From Flavobacterium johnsoniae UW101 (GTDB lineage: Bacteria; Bacteroidota; Bacteroidia; Flavobacteriales; Flavobacteriaceae), in the NCBI RefSeq assembly GCF_000016645.1, contig NC_009441.1, forward strand, positions 1,178,001 through 1,242,000: 64,000 bases of DNA. The letters are read 5' to 3'. The notes beneath the pieces are model-generated. The model had not been told where the DNA came from. It made no database searches and saw nothing but the letters and a program-made list of their open reading frames with translations. Below, in pieces: positions 9,371 to 17,221 of the stretch. The translations under genes and the position numbers were made by a program. Position 1 is the first letter of the stretch; each line of letters opens with the position of its first letter.

Positions 9371-9485
9371 AATTTTATTAAATTATAGATTATTATTGTT
9401 TTAACGCATTGAAGTAAAATTCAAAAAGAAGAATCTTTCTTCAACTTGTTGGTTTCCTTTTTAAACAAGTATTATATTTACAATC

Positions 9486-9493
9486 ACAAAAGT
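9486..9493 (-). promoter_or_regulatory. Possible -7 promoter element for the DUF6341-like gene
   Basis: The minus strand reads TACTTTTG, matching TAnnTTTG, but lies 116 bases upstream of the ATG at 9370. It would give a leader of about 110 bases, longer than others in this window. Confidence 0.35.
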
Positions 9494-9506
9494 ATAAAAT
9501 ATCCTT

Positions 9507-10436
9507 ATGATAACAAGTGTTTTTAAAAAATCTACGCCATTAAATTATTCCTTGGTTGTAATTTTGATACTGGTTTTCTTCTTTATGTTTCAAATTCGAG
9601 AAACAACTTGGATAAATTCTTATTTTACGATATTTCAAAAAATAAGTTTATTGTGCTTTATTTTTGCTTCTTTTTTTATGGTAAATTTTATCGTAAAGAA
9701 GAATGGGCTTAGTAAAGACAATGGTTACGCAATATTTTTCTATTTATTATTTCTATTATTTTTTCCAACAGTATTTAATAATCCAAATGTAGTTTATGCC
9801 AACTTTTTTATTTTATTGGCATTACGAAGATTGATTTCACTGCAGTCTTTAAAAGCATCAAAAGAAAAAATATTTGATGCTTCATTCTGGATTTTTGTAG
9901 CTTCTTTATTTCAATTTTGGAGTGTTCTCTTTTTAATACTGGTTTTTATATCCATTATTTTTCACGTTTCAAGAGATTATAGAAACTGGGTTTTGCCATT
10001 TATTGCACTCTTAGCAGTATCAATAATCTTTTTCATGATTTCATTAATGTTCAATATCGACGCTGCGAAATTCTTTCAGGAACGTGCAGTAATCGATTTT
10101 AGAATAGATTATTTTAAAGATAATTACGAAAACGGAGCACTTTCAATATATGCGGCAGTAGTTGTATTTTTTGTATTTTCAATGCTGACTACCTTGTCAA
10201 ACAGACCGCAAATTGTACATACTTCTTATAAAAAAGTAGTAGCCTGTTTTTTTATTGCTGTTCTTGTTTACATCATTTCGCCAGATAAAAGCAATGACTT
10301 ATTATTGTTTAGTATTGCACCATTAGCCATGATGGCAGCCAGTCATGTTGAATATATGCAGCAAAAACTCAATAACGAAATTGTATTTTATGTGCTGATT
10401 TTGTGCAGCTTATTTACTTTTTTCTCTCAGTTATAA
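9507..10436 (+). CDS. Polytopic membrane protein, DUF6427-like
   Basis: A 309-residue integral membrane protein with about eight to nine hydrophobic segments and very little soluble sequence, except a polar stretch near residues 185-208. The content and the neighbourhood (DUF6341-like gene, upp, DUF4254) fit the DUF6427 family found in Flavobacteriia. The 3' end overlaps the convergent upp gene by six bases. No function is established; the arrangement resembles glycan or lipid membrane enzymes only in general hydropathy. Confidence 0.65.
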   Translation: MITSVFKKSTPLNYSLVVILILVFFFMFQIRETTWINSYFTIFQKISLLCFIFASFFMVNFIVKKNGLSKDNGYAIFFYLLFLLFFPTVFNNPNVVYANFFILLALRRLISLQSLKASKEKIFDASFWIFVASLFQFWSVLFLILVFISIIFHVSRDYRNWVLPFIALLAVSIIFFMISLMFNIDAAKFFQERAVIDFRIDYFKDNYENGALSIYAAVVVFFVFSMLTTLSNRPQIVHTSYKKVVACFFIAVLVYIISPDKSNDLLLFSIAPLAMMAASHVEYMQQKLNNEIVFYVLILCSLFTFFSQL

Positions 10437-11084
10437 TTTACTTCCGTAAGCAAGATCGCCGGCATCGCCAAGACCAGGAACAATGTAGTTTTTCTCGTTA
10501 AGTTTTTCGTCTAATGATGCCACCCACAAATGACAATTTTCAGGAAGATTTTCCTCAAGATGTGCTATTCCTTCTGGAGCAGCAATAACTACAACAATGT
10601 GAAATTCTGCAGGTGCAGCGTTTTCAATTAATTTTTTGTGAACCGCCACTATAGATTGTCCTGTTGCCAGCATTGGATCCAGAAGCAAAACGGTTTTGTT
10701 ATTTAAATTTGAAATAGCCTGATATTCAACTAAAATTTCGAATTCATCATCACCATTTGGATGATATCTGCAGGCAGAAACAAAACTGTTTTCGGCATGA
10801 TCGAAATAATTTAAAAATCCGTTATGAAGCGGCAATCCGGCTCTTAAAATTGGACATAAAACCAAATCAGTATCTATTTCAGTAGTTTTTTTAATGCCAA
10901 GCGGCGTTTGAATTTCAACCTCTTTGTAAGGTAAAATTTTGCTTAATTCATAAGCCATAATTTCGCCAATGCGTTCAATATTTCTTCTAAAACGCATGCT
11001 GTCGTTCTGCACATTTACATTTCTAATTTGTCCCAGAAAATGATTTAGAACACTATTGTTTTCAGATATATAATGAATTTTCAT
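10431..11084 (-). CDS. upp: Uracil phosphoribosyltransferase
   Basis: A 217-residue enzyme that converts uracil and PRPP to UMP in pyrimidine salvage. The PRPP-binding loop LLLDPMLATGQS lies near residues 133-144, preceded by LCPILRAGLP, the conserved region of the bacterial Upp fold. The C-terminal PGLGDAGDLAYG is the uracil-binding segment. Length is close to the usual 208-215. It is convergent with the DUF6427-like gene, overlapping it by six bases, and has a separate upstream region. Confidence 0.95.
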   Translation of the reverse strand: MKIHYISENNSVLNHFLGQIRNVNVQNDSMRFRRNIERIGEIMAYELSKILPYKEVEIQTPLGIKKTTEIDTDLVLCPILRAGLPLHNGFLNYFDHAENSFVSACRYHPNGDDEFEILVEYQAISNLNNKTVLLLDPMLATGQSIVAVHKKLIENAAPAEFHIVVVIAAPEGIAHLEENLPENCHLWVASLDEKLNEKNYIVPGLGDAGDLAYGSKL

Positions 11085-11166
11085 GATGATTTTTTAATTT
11101 ATTAACGAACTATTGTATGAAAACAAAAAATAATTTCTTTTTTTCGCAGCATAAAAGTATAAAAAG

Positions 11167-11174
11167 TATCTTTG
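11167..11174 (+). promoter_or_regulatory. Bacteroidota -7 promoter element for DUF4254 and GT9 genes
   Basis: TATCTTTG matches TAnnTTTG and lies 21 bases before the ATG at 11196. Confidence 0.6.
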
Positions 11175-11195
11175 TATCTATAAAAAAATAAAGAC

Positions 11196-11801
11196 ATGTT
11201 TTCAAAATTAGCATATTCAGTTTTCGAACAAAGCATCAAAGATTATCACCAGTTTGATAATGTTGATCAGCCAATTAACAATCCATATCCAAAAGATAAA
11301 TTTGAACATTTATTATATCTAAAAAACTGGATTGATACTGTACAATGGCATTTTGAAGATATCATTCGTGATCCGCAGATTGATCCTGTAGCAGCTTTGA
11401 CTTTAAAAAGAAGAATCGATGCTTCAAATCAGGAGCGTACAGATATGGTTGAATATATCGACAGTTACTTTTTGCAAAAATACAGTGATGTACAAGCAAA
11501 AGACGGAGCAAAAATTAACTCTGAAAGTCCTGCCTGGGCATTTGACAGATTATCAATTTTAGCATTGAAAATTTATCACATGAACGAAGAAGCTACTCGT
11601 GCAGAAGCAACTCAGGAACACAGAGATAAATGTCAGGAAAAATTAAATGTACTTTTAGAACAAAGAACAGATTTATCTACAGCAATCGAAGAATTATTGA
11701 CAGATATTGAAAACGGCGATAAATTCATGAAAGTGTACAAACAAATGAAAATGTACAACGACGACGAATTGAACCCGGTTTTATATCAAAATAAAAAATA
11801 A
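11196..11801 (+). CDS. DUF4254 family protein
   Basis: A 201-residue, largely helical soluble protein with the segments WHFEDIIRDP and ALTLKRRIDASNQERTDMVE, the region by which I recognise DUF4254. It has no signal peptide or membrane helix. It is followed one base later by a GT9 glycosyltransferase and shares its promoter, an arrangement common for DUF4254. This suggests a role in lipopolysaccharide or glycan assembly, but the activity is unknown. Confidence 0.8.
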   Translation: MFSKLAYSVFEQSIKDYHQFDNVDQPINNPYPKDKFEHLLYLKNWIDTVQWHFEDIIRDPQIDPVAALTLKRRIDASNQERTDMVEYIDSYFLQKYSDVQAKDGAKINSESPAWAFDRLSILALKIYHMNEEATRAEATQEHRDKCQEKLNVLLEQRTDLSTAIEELLTDIENGDKFMKVYKQMKMYNDDELNPVLYQNKK

Positions 11802-11802
11802 T

Positions 11803-12852
11803 TTGGCAGAGTTGTCGAACAACAAGATTAAACATATAGCCGTCATGAGACTATCCGCAATGGGAGATGTCGCCATGACGGTTCCTGTTTTACGTGCTTT
11901 TGTAAAACAATATCCAACGGTAAAACTAACCGTTATTTCGCGTCCGTTTTTCAAACCTTTTTTTGAAGGAATTCCAAATCTTGAGTTTTTTGCTTTTGAT
12001 GAAAAAGAAAAACATAAAGGTTTTCCTGGTCTTCTACGCTTATATAAAGACATAAAAAAACTAAAAGTTGATGCTTTTGCAGATCTTCATAATGTTTTAA
12101 GATCTAAGGTTGTGAGTTTGCTTTTCGCTTTAAGCGGAAAAAAAAGAGCCACTGTTGACAAAGGACGCGAAGGAAAAAAAGAATTGACAAGAGTTGAAAA
12201 CAAGATTTTCAAGCAATTGCCAACCATGTTCCAAAGACATGCAAAAGTTTTTGAAGAACTTGGTTTTCCTCTAAACTTATCGAATCCGCAATTTCCTGAA
12301 AAAGCAGTTTTAAACTCTGATATTCTAGACATTATCGGAAATGAAAATCAAAAACTTATCGGAATTGCGCCTTTTGCACAATATAATTCTAAAGTTTATC
12401 CTTTAGATTTAATGAAAGAAGTAATTGCAAAATTAGCTGAAAATTCATCGTACAAAATTTTACTTTTTGGAGGCGGAAAGAAAGAAATCGAAATACTGGA
12501 TTCACTTTCAGAACCGTATAAAAATGTAATTAATATGGCTGGAAAAATTAAGTTTCAGCAGGAATTACAATTAATAAGCAATCTTGATGTGATGCTTTCT
12601 ATGGATTCTGGAAATGCTCACATTGCAGCAATGCTGGGTGTAAAAGTCGTTACGCTTTGGGGCGCTACACATCCATACGCAGGATTCTTACCTTTTAACC
12701 AAAGTTTAGAAAACGCTTTAACTTCAGACCGAAATCAATATCCAAAACTGCCAACATCAGTTTATGGTAATAAAATTGTTGAAGGTTATGAGGATGCGAT
12801 GAGGACAATTTTACCGCAAAAGGTTGTTGACAAAGTTGTAGAGCAGCTTTAA
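11803..12852 (+). CDS. Glycosyltransferase family 9 (heptosyltransferase-like)
   Basis: A 349-residue GT-B enzyme of the ADP-heptose:LPS heptosyltransferase family. It has VMRLSAMGDVAMTVPVL near the N terminus and the donor-site motif MDSGNAHIAA followed by VTLWGATHP in the C-terminal half. The best start is TTG at 11803, one base after the DUF4254 stop. The next ATG, at 11845, would remove the first beta strand (KHIAVMRLS) that the fold needs. Together with DUF4254 it probably extends the LPS core. Sugar specificity is not visible. Confidence 0.88.
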   Translation: MAELSNNKIKHIAVMRLSAMGDVAMTVPVLRAFVKQYPTVKLTVISRPFFKPFFEGIPNLEFFAFDEKEKHKGFPGLLRLYKDIKKLKVDAFADLHNVLRSKVVSLLFALSGKKRATVDKGREGKKELTRVENKIFKQLPTMFQRHAKVFEELGFPLNLSNPQFPEKAVLNSDILDIIGNENQKLIGIAPFAQYNSKVYPLDLMKEVIAKLAENSSYKILLFGGGKKEIEILDSLSEPYKNVINMAGKIKFQQELQLISNLDVMLSMDSGNAHIAAMLGVKVVTLWGATHPYAGFLPFNQSLENALTSDRNQYPKLPTSVYGNKIVEGYEDAMRTILPQKVVDKVVEQL

Positions 12853-12880
12853 TGAAAGACTAAAAAGAGTTTTTTTGTAA

Positions 12881-13020
12881 GCTTCGGAGAAGCAAAATAT
12901 TTATAGCAAAGAATGGTATTCACAAAGTAAAAGCTCCGGCGGAGCGACATATTATATAAAACATGTCGCTCCGCTGGAGCTTTTTTCTTTTATTGTGATT
13001 CTATAAATATTTTACCCCGT
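12881..13020. repeat. Palindromic intergenic repeat (REP-like), nested hairpins
   Basis: The core is an 18-base inverted repeat (GCTCCGGCGGAGCGACAT against ATGTCGCTCCGCTGGAGC, one mismatch) around a 12-base AT-rich loop. An outer pair, AAAATATTTATAG at 12894-12906 and CTATAAATATTTT at 13001-13013, makes the whole element a larger imperfect palindrome. A small extra hairpin, GCTTCGGAGAAGC, lies at 12881-12893. It sits between convergent genes and may double as a terminator. GC content in the core is far above the surroundings. It looks like a dispersed non-coding repeat; no reading frame is present. Confidence 0.75.
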
Positions 13021-13045
13021 TGGGCAATTGCTATAAAATAATATT

Positions 13046-13480
13046 TTAAGCAATATTCTTGTTCAAATCGTATTTTTCATTAGAATCGAGGAAAGAATAT
13101 CCTATTGTTTTTCTTCTTTTTTTGTTTACTATGATAGAGACAAAGTTATTTTTATCTTCGGTTGACAATAGAATATGTTCGAATTTTTGTGATGAATCTC
13201 TGTAAACTTTATAAATTAAGTCTTGATCTTTAATTTTTTTAGATAAAATTTTAGCCGATTTAAGTCTGCTTACATAAGGCCAGATATTAAAAACATTCGA
13301 ATCTGTTTTTTTTACTTCTACCATTTTTTCGGTCATAGTTGAATTGTATTTATCTCTTTTGAGCAACTTGGGACCTTTTTTGTTTTTCATTTTTATAATA
13401 ACTGCCAGAACGCATAGCGAAGCAGTTACAACCAGCATAATAAAGAGATATAAATGAAAGTGGTGTACGTGAGCTGTCAT
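13046..13480 (-). CDS. Hypothetical single-pass membrane protein
   Basis: A 144-residue protein with one N-terminal membrane helix (about residues 9-29), then a basic segment (KMKNKKGPKLLKRDK) and a soluble domain of about 110 residues that is charged and lacks cysteine pairs. The His-rich start MTAHVHHFH is unusual. It does not match a family I recognise. It stands alone on the minus strand between a repeat element and an upstream gap of about 275 bases. No function is proposed. Confidence 0.6.
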   Translation of the reverse strand: MTAHVHHFHLYLFIMLVVTASLCVLAVIIKMKNKKGPKLLKRDKYNSTMTEKMVEVKKTDSNVFNIWPYVSRLKSAKILSKKIKDQDLIYKVYRDSSQKFEHILLSTEDKNNFVSIIVNKKRRKTIGYSFLDSNEKYDLNKNIA

Positions 13481-13555
13481 GATATTTAATGTTTAAATGT
13501 TTGACAAATTTGATTTAGCCCAACAAAATCGGCATAAAAGATATGGAGATTATGA

Positions 13556-13594
13556 TTGCGGTAATTTCCCTCTAATATAATAAAAATTCCGCAA
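13556..13594. other. Inverted repeat in the gap upstream of the hypothetical membrane protein
   Basis: TTGCGGTAATT at 13556-13566 and AATTCCGCAA at 13585-13594 can pair with a one-base bulge around an 18-base loop. It lies 76 bases upstream of the minus-strand ATG at 13480. It could be an operator or leader structure; nothing shows which. Confidence 0.3.
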
Positions 13595-13680
13595 TATTTT
13601 GGCTTAAATTTGGTTTTATTGCAACCTTAAGCTATATGAAGGAAAATTTTCATATCGTGACAAGATTGTGAATATAGAAT

Positions 13681-13721
13681 AAAAAAAATCCAAATTCCAA
13701 TTTAGTCTGGAATTTGGATTT
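13681..13721 (-). terminator. Terminator for the PaaE-like reductase gene
   Basis: The stem AAATCCAAATTCCA and TGGAATTTGGATTT pairs perfectly around an eight-base loop. Read on the minus strand it is followed by a run of eight T. It lies 36 bases downstream of the reductase stop. Confidence 0.8.
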
Positions 13722-13756
13722 TCATCCCGAAATTTGGGGATTGAAATTTTCAAATA

Positions 13757-14809
13757 TTATACGTCGTCATAATCAACATAAATAGTTTCTGATGTTGGAT
13801 GTGCCTGACAAGTTAAGATTAATCCTTCGGCAATTTCGCTGTCTGTTAAAATAGAATTCTTTGTCATTTCAGCAGAACCTGCAGTTACACGTCCTAAACA
13901 ACTGCTGCAAATTCCGCCTTGGCAAGAATAAGGAGCATCAACACCTTGCTTTAAAGCGGCATCAAGAATGGTTTGTTTTTTAGACATTTCAAAAGTAGTT
14001 TCTTCATCGTCAACCAAAACGGTAATTTTTGTATGCCCTTCCTGAGAACCTTGAATTACGTTTTCTTCAGAAGACGAGGTGAAAAGTTCAAACTTAATAG
14101 CAGAATCTTTTACATTTTTCTCTTTCAAAACATTAGAAACGGTATTAATCATTTCTTCTGGTCCGCAAAGGAAAAATTTATCAAATTGAAGCTCTTTGTG
14201 TTTGTTATTTAAAACAAAATTTACTGCTGATTTTTCAATTCTTCCAAACAAAGCATTTTCAGCTTTTGCCTGACTGTAAACATAATGTACAAAAAAACGT
14301 CCAACATATTGTAACTGTAAATCATGAAGTTCCTGATGAAAAATTGTATCTTCAGGAGTTTTATTTCCATACACCAATACGAATGAACTTTTTGGTTCAT
14401 TTTTTAAAACCGATTTCAAAATAGATAAAACAGGCGTGATTCCGCTACCTGCAGCAAATGCCACATAATTTTTTTGTCTTTCAGCATCTGGTTCAAAAGT
14501 AAATTTTCCTTCTGGCTGGCCTACTTCAAGAACATCACCGGCTTTTAATCTAGTGTTGGCAAACTGAGAAAAAAGTCCGTTTTTTACCGCCTTAACTGCA
14601 ATTCTCAATTCTCCGCTTTCGGGAGCAGAACAAATAGAATAAGCGCGACGAATTTCTTGATTATCAAGAGTTAATTTTAAGTTTATGTATTGTCCGGCTA
14701 TAAATTTATAGTCTTGTTTAAGTTGTTCAGGAACATTAAAAAGAACCGAAACAGCATCGGCAGTTTCGCGTTTTACCTCTTTAATTATAAGTTTTAAGAA
14801 TGAAGGCAT
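13757..14809 (-). CDS. NADPH- or NADH-dependent oxidoreductase with 2Fe-2S domain (PaaE-like)
   Basis: A 350-residue reductase with three parts. The FAD-binding domain (about 1-105) contains the RRAYSICSAP flavin motif, the nucleotide-binding domain (about 110-235) contains GSGITP, and the C-terminal plant-type ferredoxin domain (about 260-350) has CQGGICSSC and a fourth cysteine in LTCQAHP. This order matches PaaE, the reductase of phenylacetyl-CoA epoxidase, and related electron-transfer proteins. No epoxidase subunits are visible nearby, so the partner is open; in many Flavobacteriia it occurs alone. A TAnnTTTG promoter and a strong terminator make it a single-gene unit. Confidence 0.85.
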   Translation of the reverse strand: MPSFLKLIIKEVKRETADAVSVLFNVPEQLKQDYKFIAGQYINLKLTLDNQEIRRAYSICSAPESGELRIAVKAVKNGLFSQFANTRLKAGDVLEVGQPEGKFTFEPDAERQKNYVAFAAGSGITPVLSILKSVLKNEPKSSFVLVYGNKTPEDTIFHQELHDLQLQYVGRFFVHYVYSQAKAENALFGRIEKSAVNFVLNNKHKELQFDKFFLCGPEEMINTVSNVLKEKNVKDSAIKFELFTSSSEENVIQGSQEGHTKITVLVDDEETTFEMSKKQTILDAALKQGVDAPYSCQGGICSSCLGRVTAGSAEMTKNSILTDSEIAEGLILTCQAHPTSETIYVDYDDV

Positions 14810-14824
14810 GATTTAAATTTTTTG

Positions 14825-14832
14825 CAAAAGTA
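14825..14832 (-). promoter_or_regulatory. Bacteroidota -7 promoter element for the reductase gene
   Basis: The minus strand reads TACTTTTG, matching TAnnTTTG, 15 bases before the ATG at 14809. Confidence 0.6.
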
Positions 14833-14895
14833 GCAAACCATAAGTAATTGACACTTACTAAAATATTTTTTTTAACTTTTTTTGTAACGTTTTCC

Positions 14896-14903
14896 TACAT
14901 TTG
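14896..14903 (+). promoter_or_regulatory. Bacteroidota -7 promoter element that fixes the DUF5687 start
   Basis: TACATTTG matches TAnnTTTG. It lies inside the longest reading frame, which opens at 14848, so translation should begin at the ATG at 14938, 34 bases downstream. Confidence 0.6.
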
Positions 14904-14937
14904 GTCTCTTACTACAAAAATCCAAACTAAATTAACC

Positions 14938-16398
14938 ATGATTAAAAAGTTTATTTATCTCGAATGGAAAGCCTTTATTAGGTCGGCGTCATTTGGTAAA
15001 AACCTGGCAATGAAAATTATAATAGGTTTTTTAATGATATATTTTTCATTAATTTTTGTTGCAATGGGCGTTGGGGCATTTTATATTCTAAAAGACATGA
15101 ATCTGGAACCATTAGTAACAGTAAACAAATTTTTAATTTATTATTTCCTCTTTGATTTAGTAATAAGGTTATTACTTCAATCGATTCCTGTTCTCAATAT
15201 CAAACCATTATTGGTTTTACCATTTAAAAAACCAGTAATTGTTCATTTTTCATTAGGAAAAACAGTTTTATCTTTTTTTAACTGGGTTCACGCTTTATTT
15301 TTTGTGCCTTTTTCAGTTGTATTAATCTTAGAAGGATACGACGTTATTGGAATCGTTTTTTGGTATTTAGGAGCAATGGCTTTTATTTATATCAATAATT
15401 TTTTGAATATTATTTTAAGCAATATTGACAGATTGTTTGTTGTATTTGTGGCTTTAATTTTGGCTTTGGCAGGGGCACAGTATTATCAATTGTTTGATAT
15501 TACAACATTTACGACTCCGTTTTTTCAGAATTTTTATAATATAGAAGGCCTGTTTTTAATTCCTGTTTTAGTTTTAGCAGGCTTATATGTTTTTACTTTT
15601 AAATATTTTAAAAATAACTTATTTCTGGACGCTGGACTATCTGTAAAACATGATGTTGCAACTACAGAAAATCTTTCATGGCTCAATCAGTTTGGAACTT
15701 TGGGCACTTTTCTAAAAAATGATATTAAACTGATAAAAAGAAACAAAAGATCAAAAACAACAATTGTAATGAGTGTGATCTTTTTGTTTTATGGATTGAT
15801 TTTTTTTGGTAATACACACCAGCCGCCAGCTATGCAGATTTTTGCAGGAATATTTGTTTCGGGAGGATTTCTATTTGTCTTTGGACAATTTGTACCAAGC
15901 TGGGACAGTTCGTATTATCAATTAATGATGACACAAAATATTCCGTATCGAGGTTACATTACATCAAAATGGTGGCTTATTGTTATTGCAACTTTTATTT
16001 CGACTATACTGGCTTCTTTTTACCTCCTTTATGGATGGGAAGTATATTTAACAATTGTAGTTGGGGCAATTTATAATATTGGAGTAAATTCTCATTTAGT
16101 GCTTTTGGGCGGTGCATTTACTAAAACGCCAATAGATTTAAGTATTGCCGGCGGTGCTTTTACAGATAAAAAAGTGTTTAATGTAAGTGCCATTCTTTTA
16201 TCACTGCCAAAAATATTTTTACCATTATTACTGTATTGGCTTGGATTACATTATGCAGATAAAACAGTGGCACTAAGTTTGGTTGCGGGCGCTGGTATTT
16301 TGGGTTTTATATTTAAAGAAAAAGTTTTTTCATTAATCGAAAAAAGATATAAAATTGAAAAATACAGTACAATAAGTGCTTATAAACAAAAGAGTTAA
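14938..16398 (+). CDS. DUF5687 membrane protein, probable ABC transporter permease
   Basis: A 486-residue integral membrane protein with about ten to eleven hydrophobic segments, starting MIKKFIYLEWKAFIRSASFG. The sequence and its position directly before an ABC ATPase gene fit DUF5687, a Bacteroidota family thought to form the membrane part of an ABC exporter. A polar central region near residues 245-290 separates two hydrophobic halves. The ATG at 14938 is used rather than 14848 because a promoter element lies between them. Substrate unknown. Confidence 0.75.
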   Translation: MIKKFIYLEWKAFIRSASFGKNLAMKIIIGFLMIYFSLIFVAMGVGAFYILKDMNLEPLVTVNKFLIYYFLFDLVIRLLLQSIPVLNIKPLLVLPFKKPVIVHFSLGKTVLSFFNWVHALFFVPFSVVLILEGYDVIGIVFWYLGAMAFIYINNFLNIILSNIDRLFVVFVALILALAGAQYYQLFDITTFTTPFFQNFYNIEGLFLIPVLVLAGLYVFTFKYFKNNLFLDAGLSVKHDVATTENLSWLNQFGTLGTFLKNDIKLIKRNKRSKTTIVMSVIFLFYGLIFFGNTHQPPAMQIFAGIFVSGGFLFVFGQFVPSWDSSYYQLMMTQNIPYRGYITSKWWLIVIATFISTILASFYLLYGWEVYLTIVVGAIYNIGVNSHLVLLGGAFTKTPIDLSIAGGAFTDKKVFNVSAILLSLPKIFLPLLLYWLGLHYADKTVALSLVAGAGILGFIFKEKVFSLIEKRYKIEKYSTISAYKQKS

Positions 16399-16438
16399 TT
16401 AGATAATTAATCTAAAATAAAAAATCTACAACTATACC

Positions 16439-17134
16439 ATGATACAAGTAAATCAACTATCAAAAAAATATAACGGAACTACAGTTTTGAATATTAACAA
16501 TCTTGAAATCCCAAAAGGACAAAGTTTTGGATTAGTGGGAAATAACGGAGCAGGAAAAACCACTTTTTTTAGTCTGCTGTTAGACCTTATTCAACCAACT
16601 ACAGGATACGTAAAAAGCAATGATATTCAGGTAAATACAAGTGAAAACTGGAAATCTTTTACAGGTTCATTTTTAGATGAAAGTTTCTTGATAGGATACT
16701 TAACACCAGAGGAATATTTTTATTTTATTGGAGATCTTCGCCATCAAAACAAAGCCGATATTGATGCATTACTGGCTAAGCACGAAGAATTTTTTAACGG
16801 AGAAATTTTAAACAACAAAAAATACCTTCGCGATTTATCTAAAGGAAATCAGAAAAAAGTGGGCATAATTGCGACCTTAATTGGTAACCCTGAAGTTGTA
16901 ATTTTAGACGAACCTTTTGCCAATTTAGACCCAACAACAGTAAGCCGTTTAAAGAAAATTATTAATGAATTAGCTGATGATCCAAATGTTACTGTTTTGG
17001 TTTCAAGCCACGATTTACAACACACGGTCGAAGTTTGTGATCGAATTGTTGCACTCAACAAAGGCGAAATTGTAAAGGATATTCAAACATCAAAAGAAAC
17101 CTTACAAGAACTCGAATCGTTTTTTGCGGTTTAA
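16439..17134 (+). CDS. ABC transporter ATP-binding protein
   Basis: A 231-residue ATPase. It has Walker A GNNGAGKTT (34-42), an LSKGNQKKV signature in place of the usual LSGGQ, Walker B VVILDEPFANLDP and the switch histidine in SSHDLQH. It follows the DUF5687 gene by 40 bases and should energise that membrane protein. The SKGN signature is typical of the Ycf/CcmA-like subgroup of export ATPases, so the Gly change is not a defect. Substrate unknown. Confidence 0.9.
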   Translation: MIQVNQLSKKYNGTTVLNINNLEIPKGQSFGLVGNNGAGKTTFFSLLLDLIQPTTGYVKSNDIQVNTSENWKSFTGSFLDESFLIGYLTPEEYFYFIGDLRHQNKADIDALLAKHEEFFNGEILNNKKYLRDLSKGNQKKVGIIATLIGNPEVVILDEPFANLDPTTVSRLKKIINELADDPNVTVLVSSHDLQHTVEVCDRIVALNKGEIVKDIQTSKETLQELESFFAV

Positions 17135-17221
17135 GTTTCTATATTACAAAAAGAAGCGTATTTTTACCCGTCTTTATACTAAAAATACTTTTTAGAAGTT
17201 AATGCTTTAAAATCAGTTCTA

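Noticed and set aside
14848..14937. Extended N terminus of the DUF5687 protein
   Set aside because: A TAnnTTTG promoter element lies inside it, and the protein from 14938 begins like its family.
16439..17134. Defective ABC signature (SKGN in place of SGGQ)
   Set aside because: This variant is usual in the related exporter ATPase subgroup, and the other motifs are intact.
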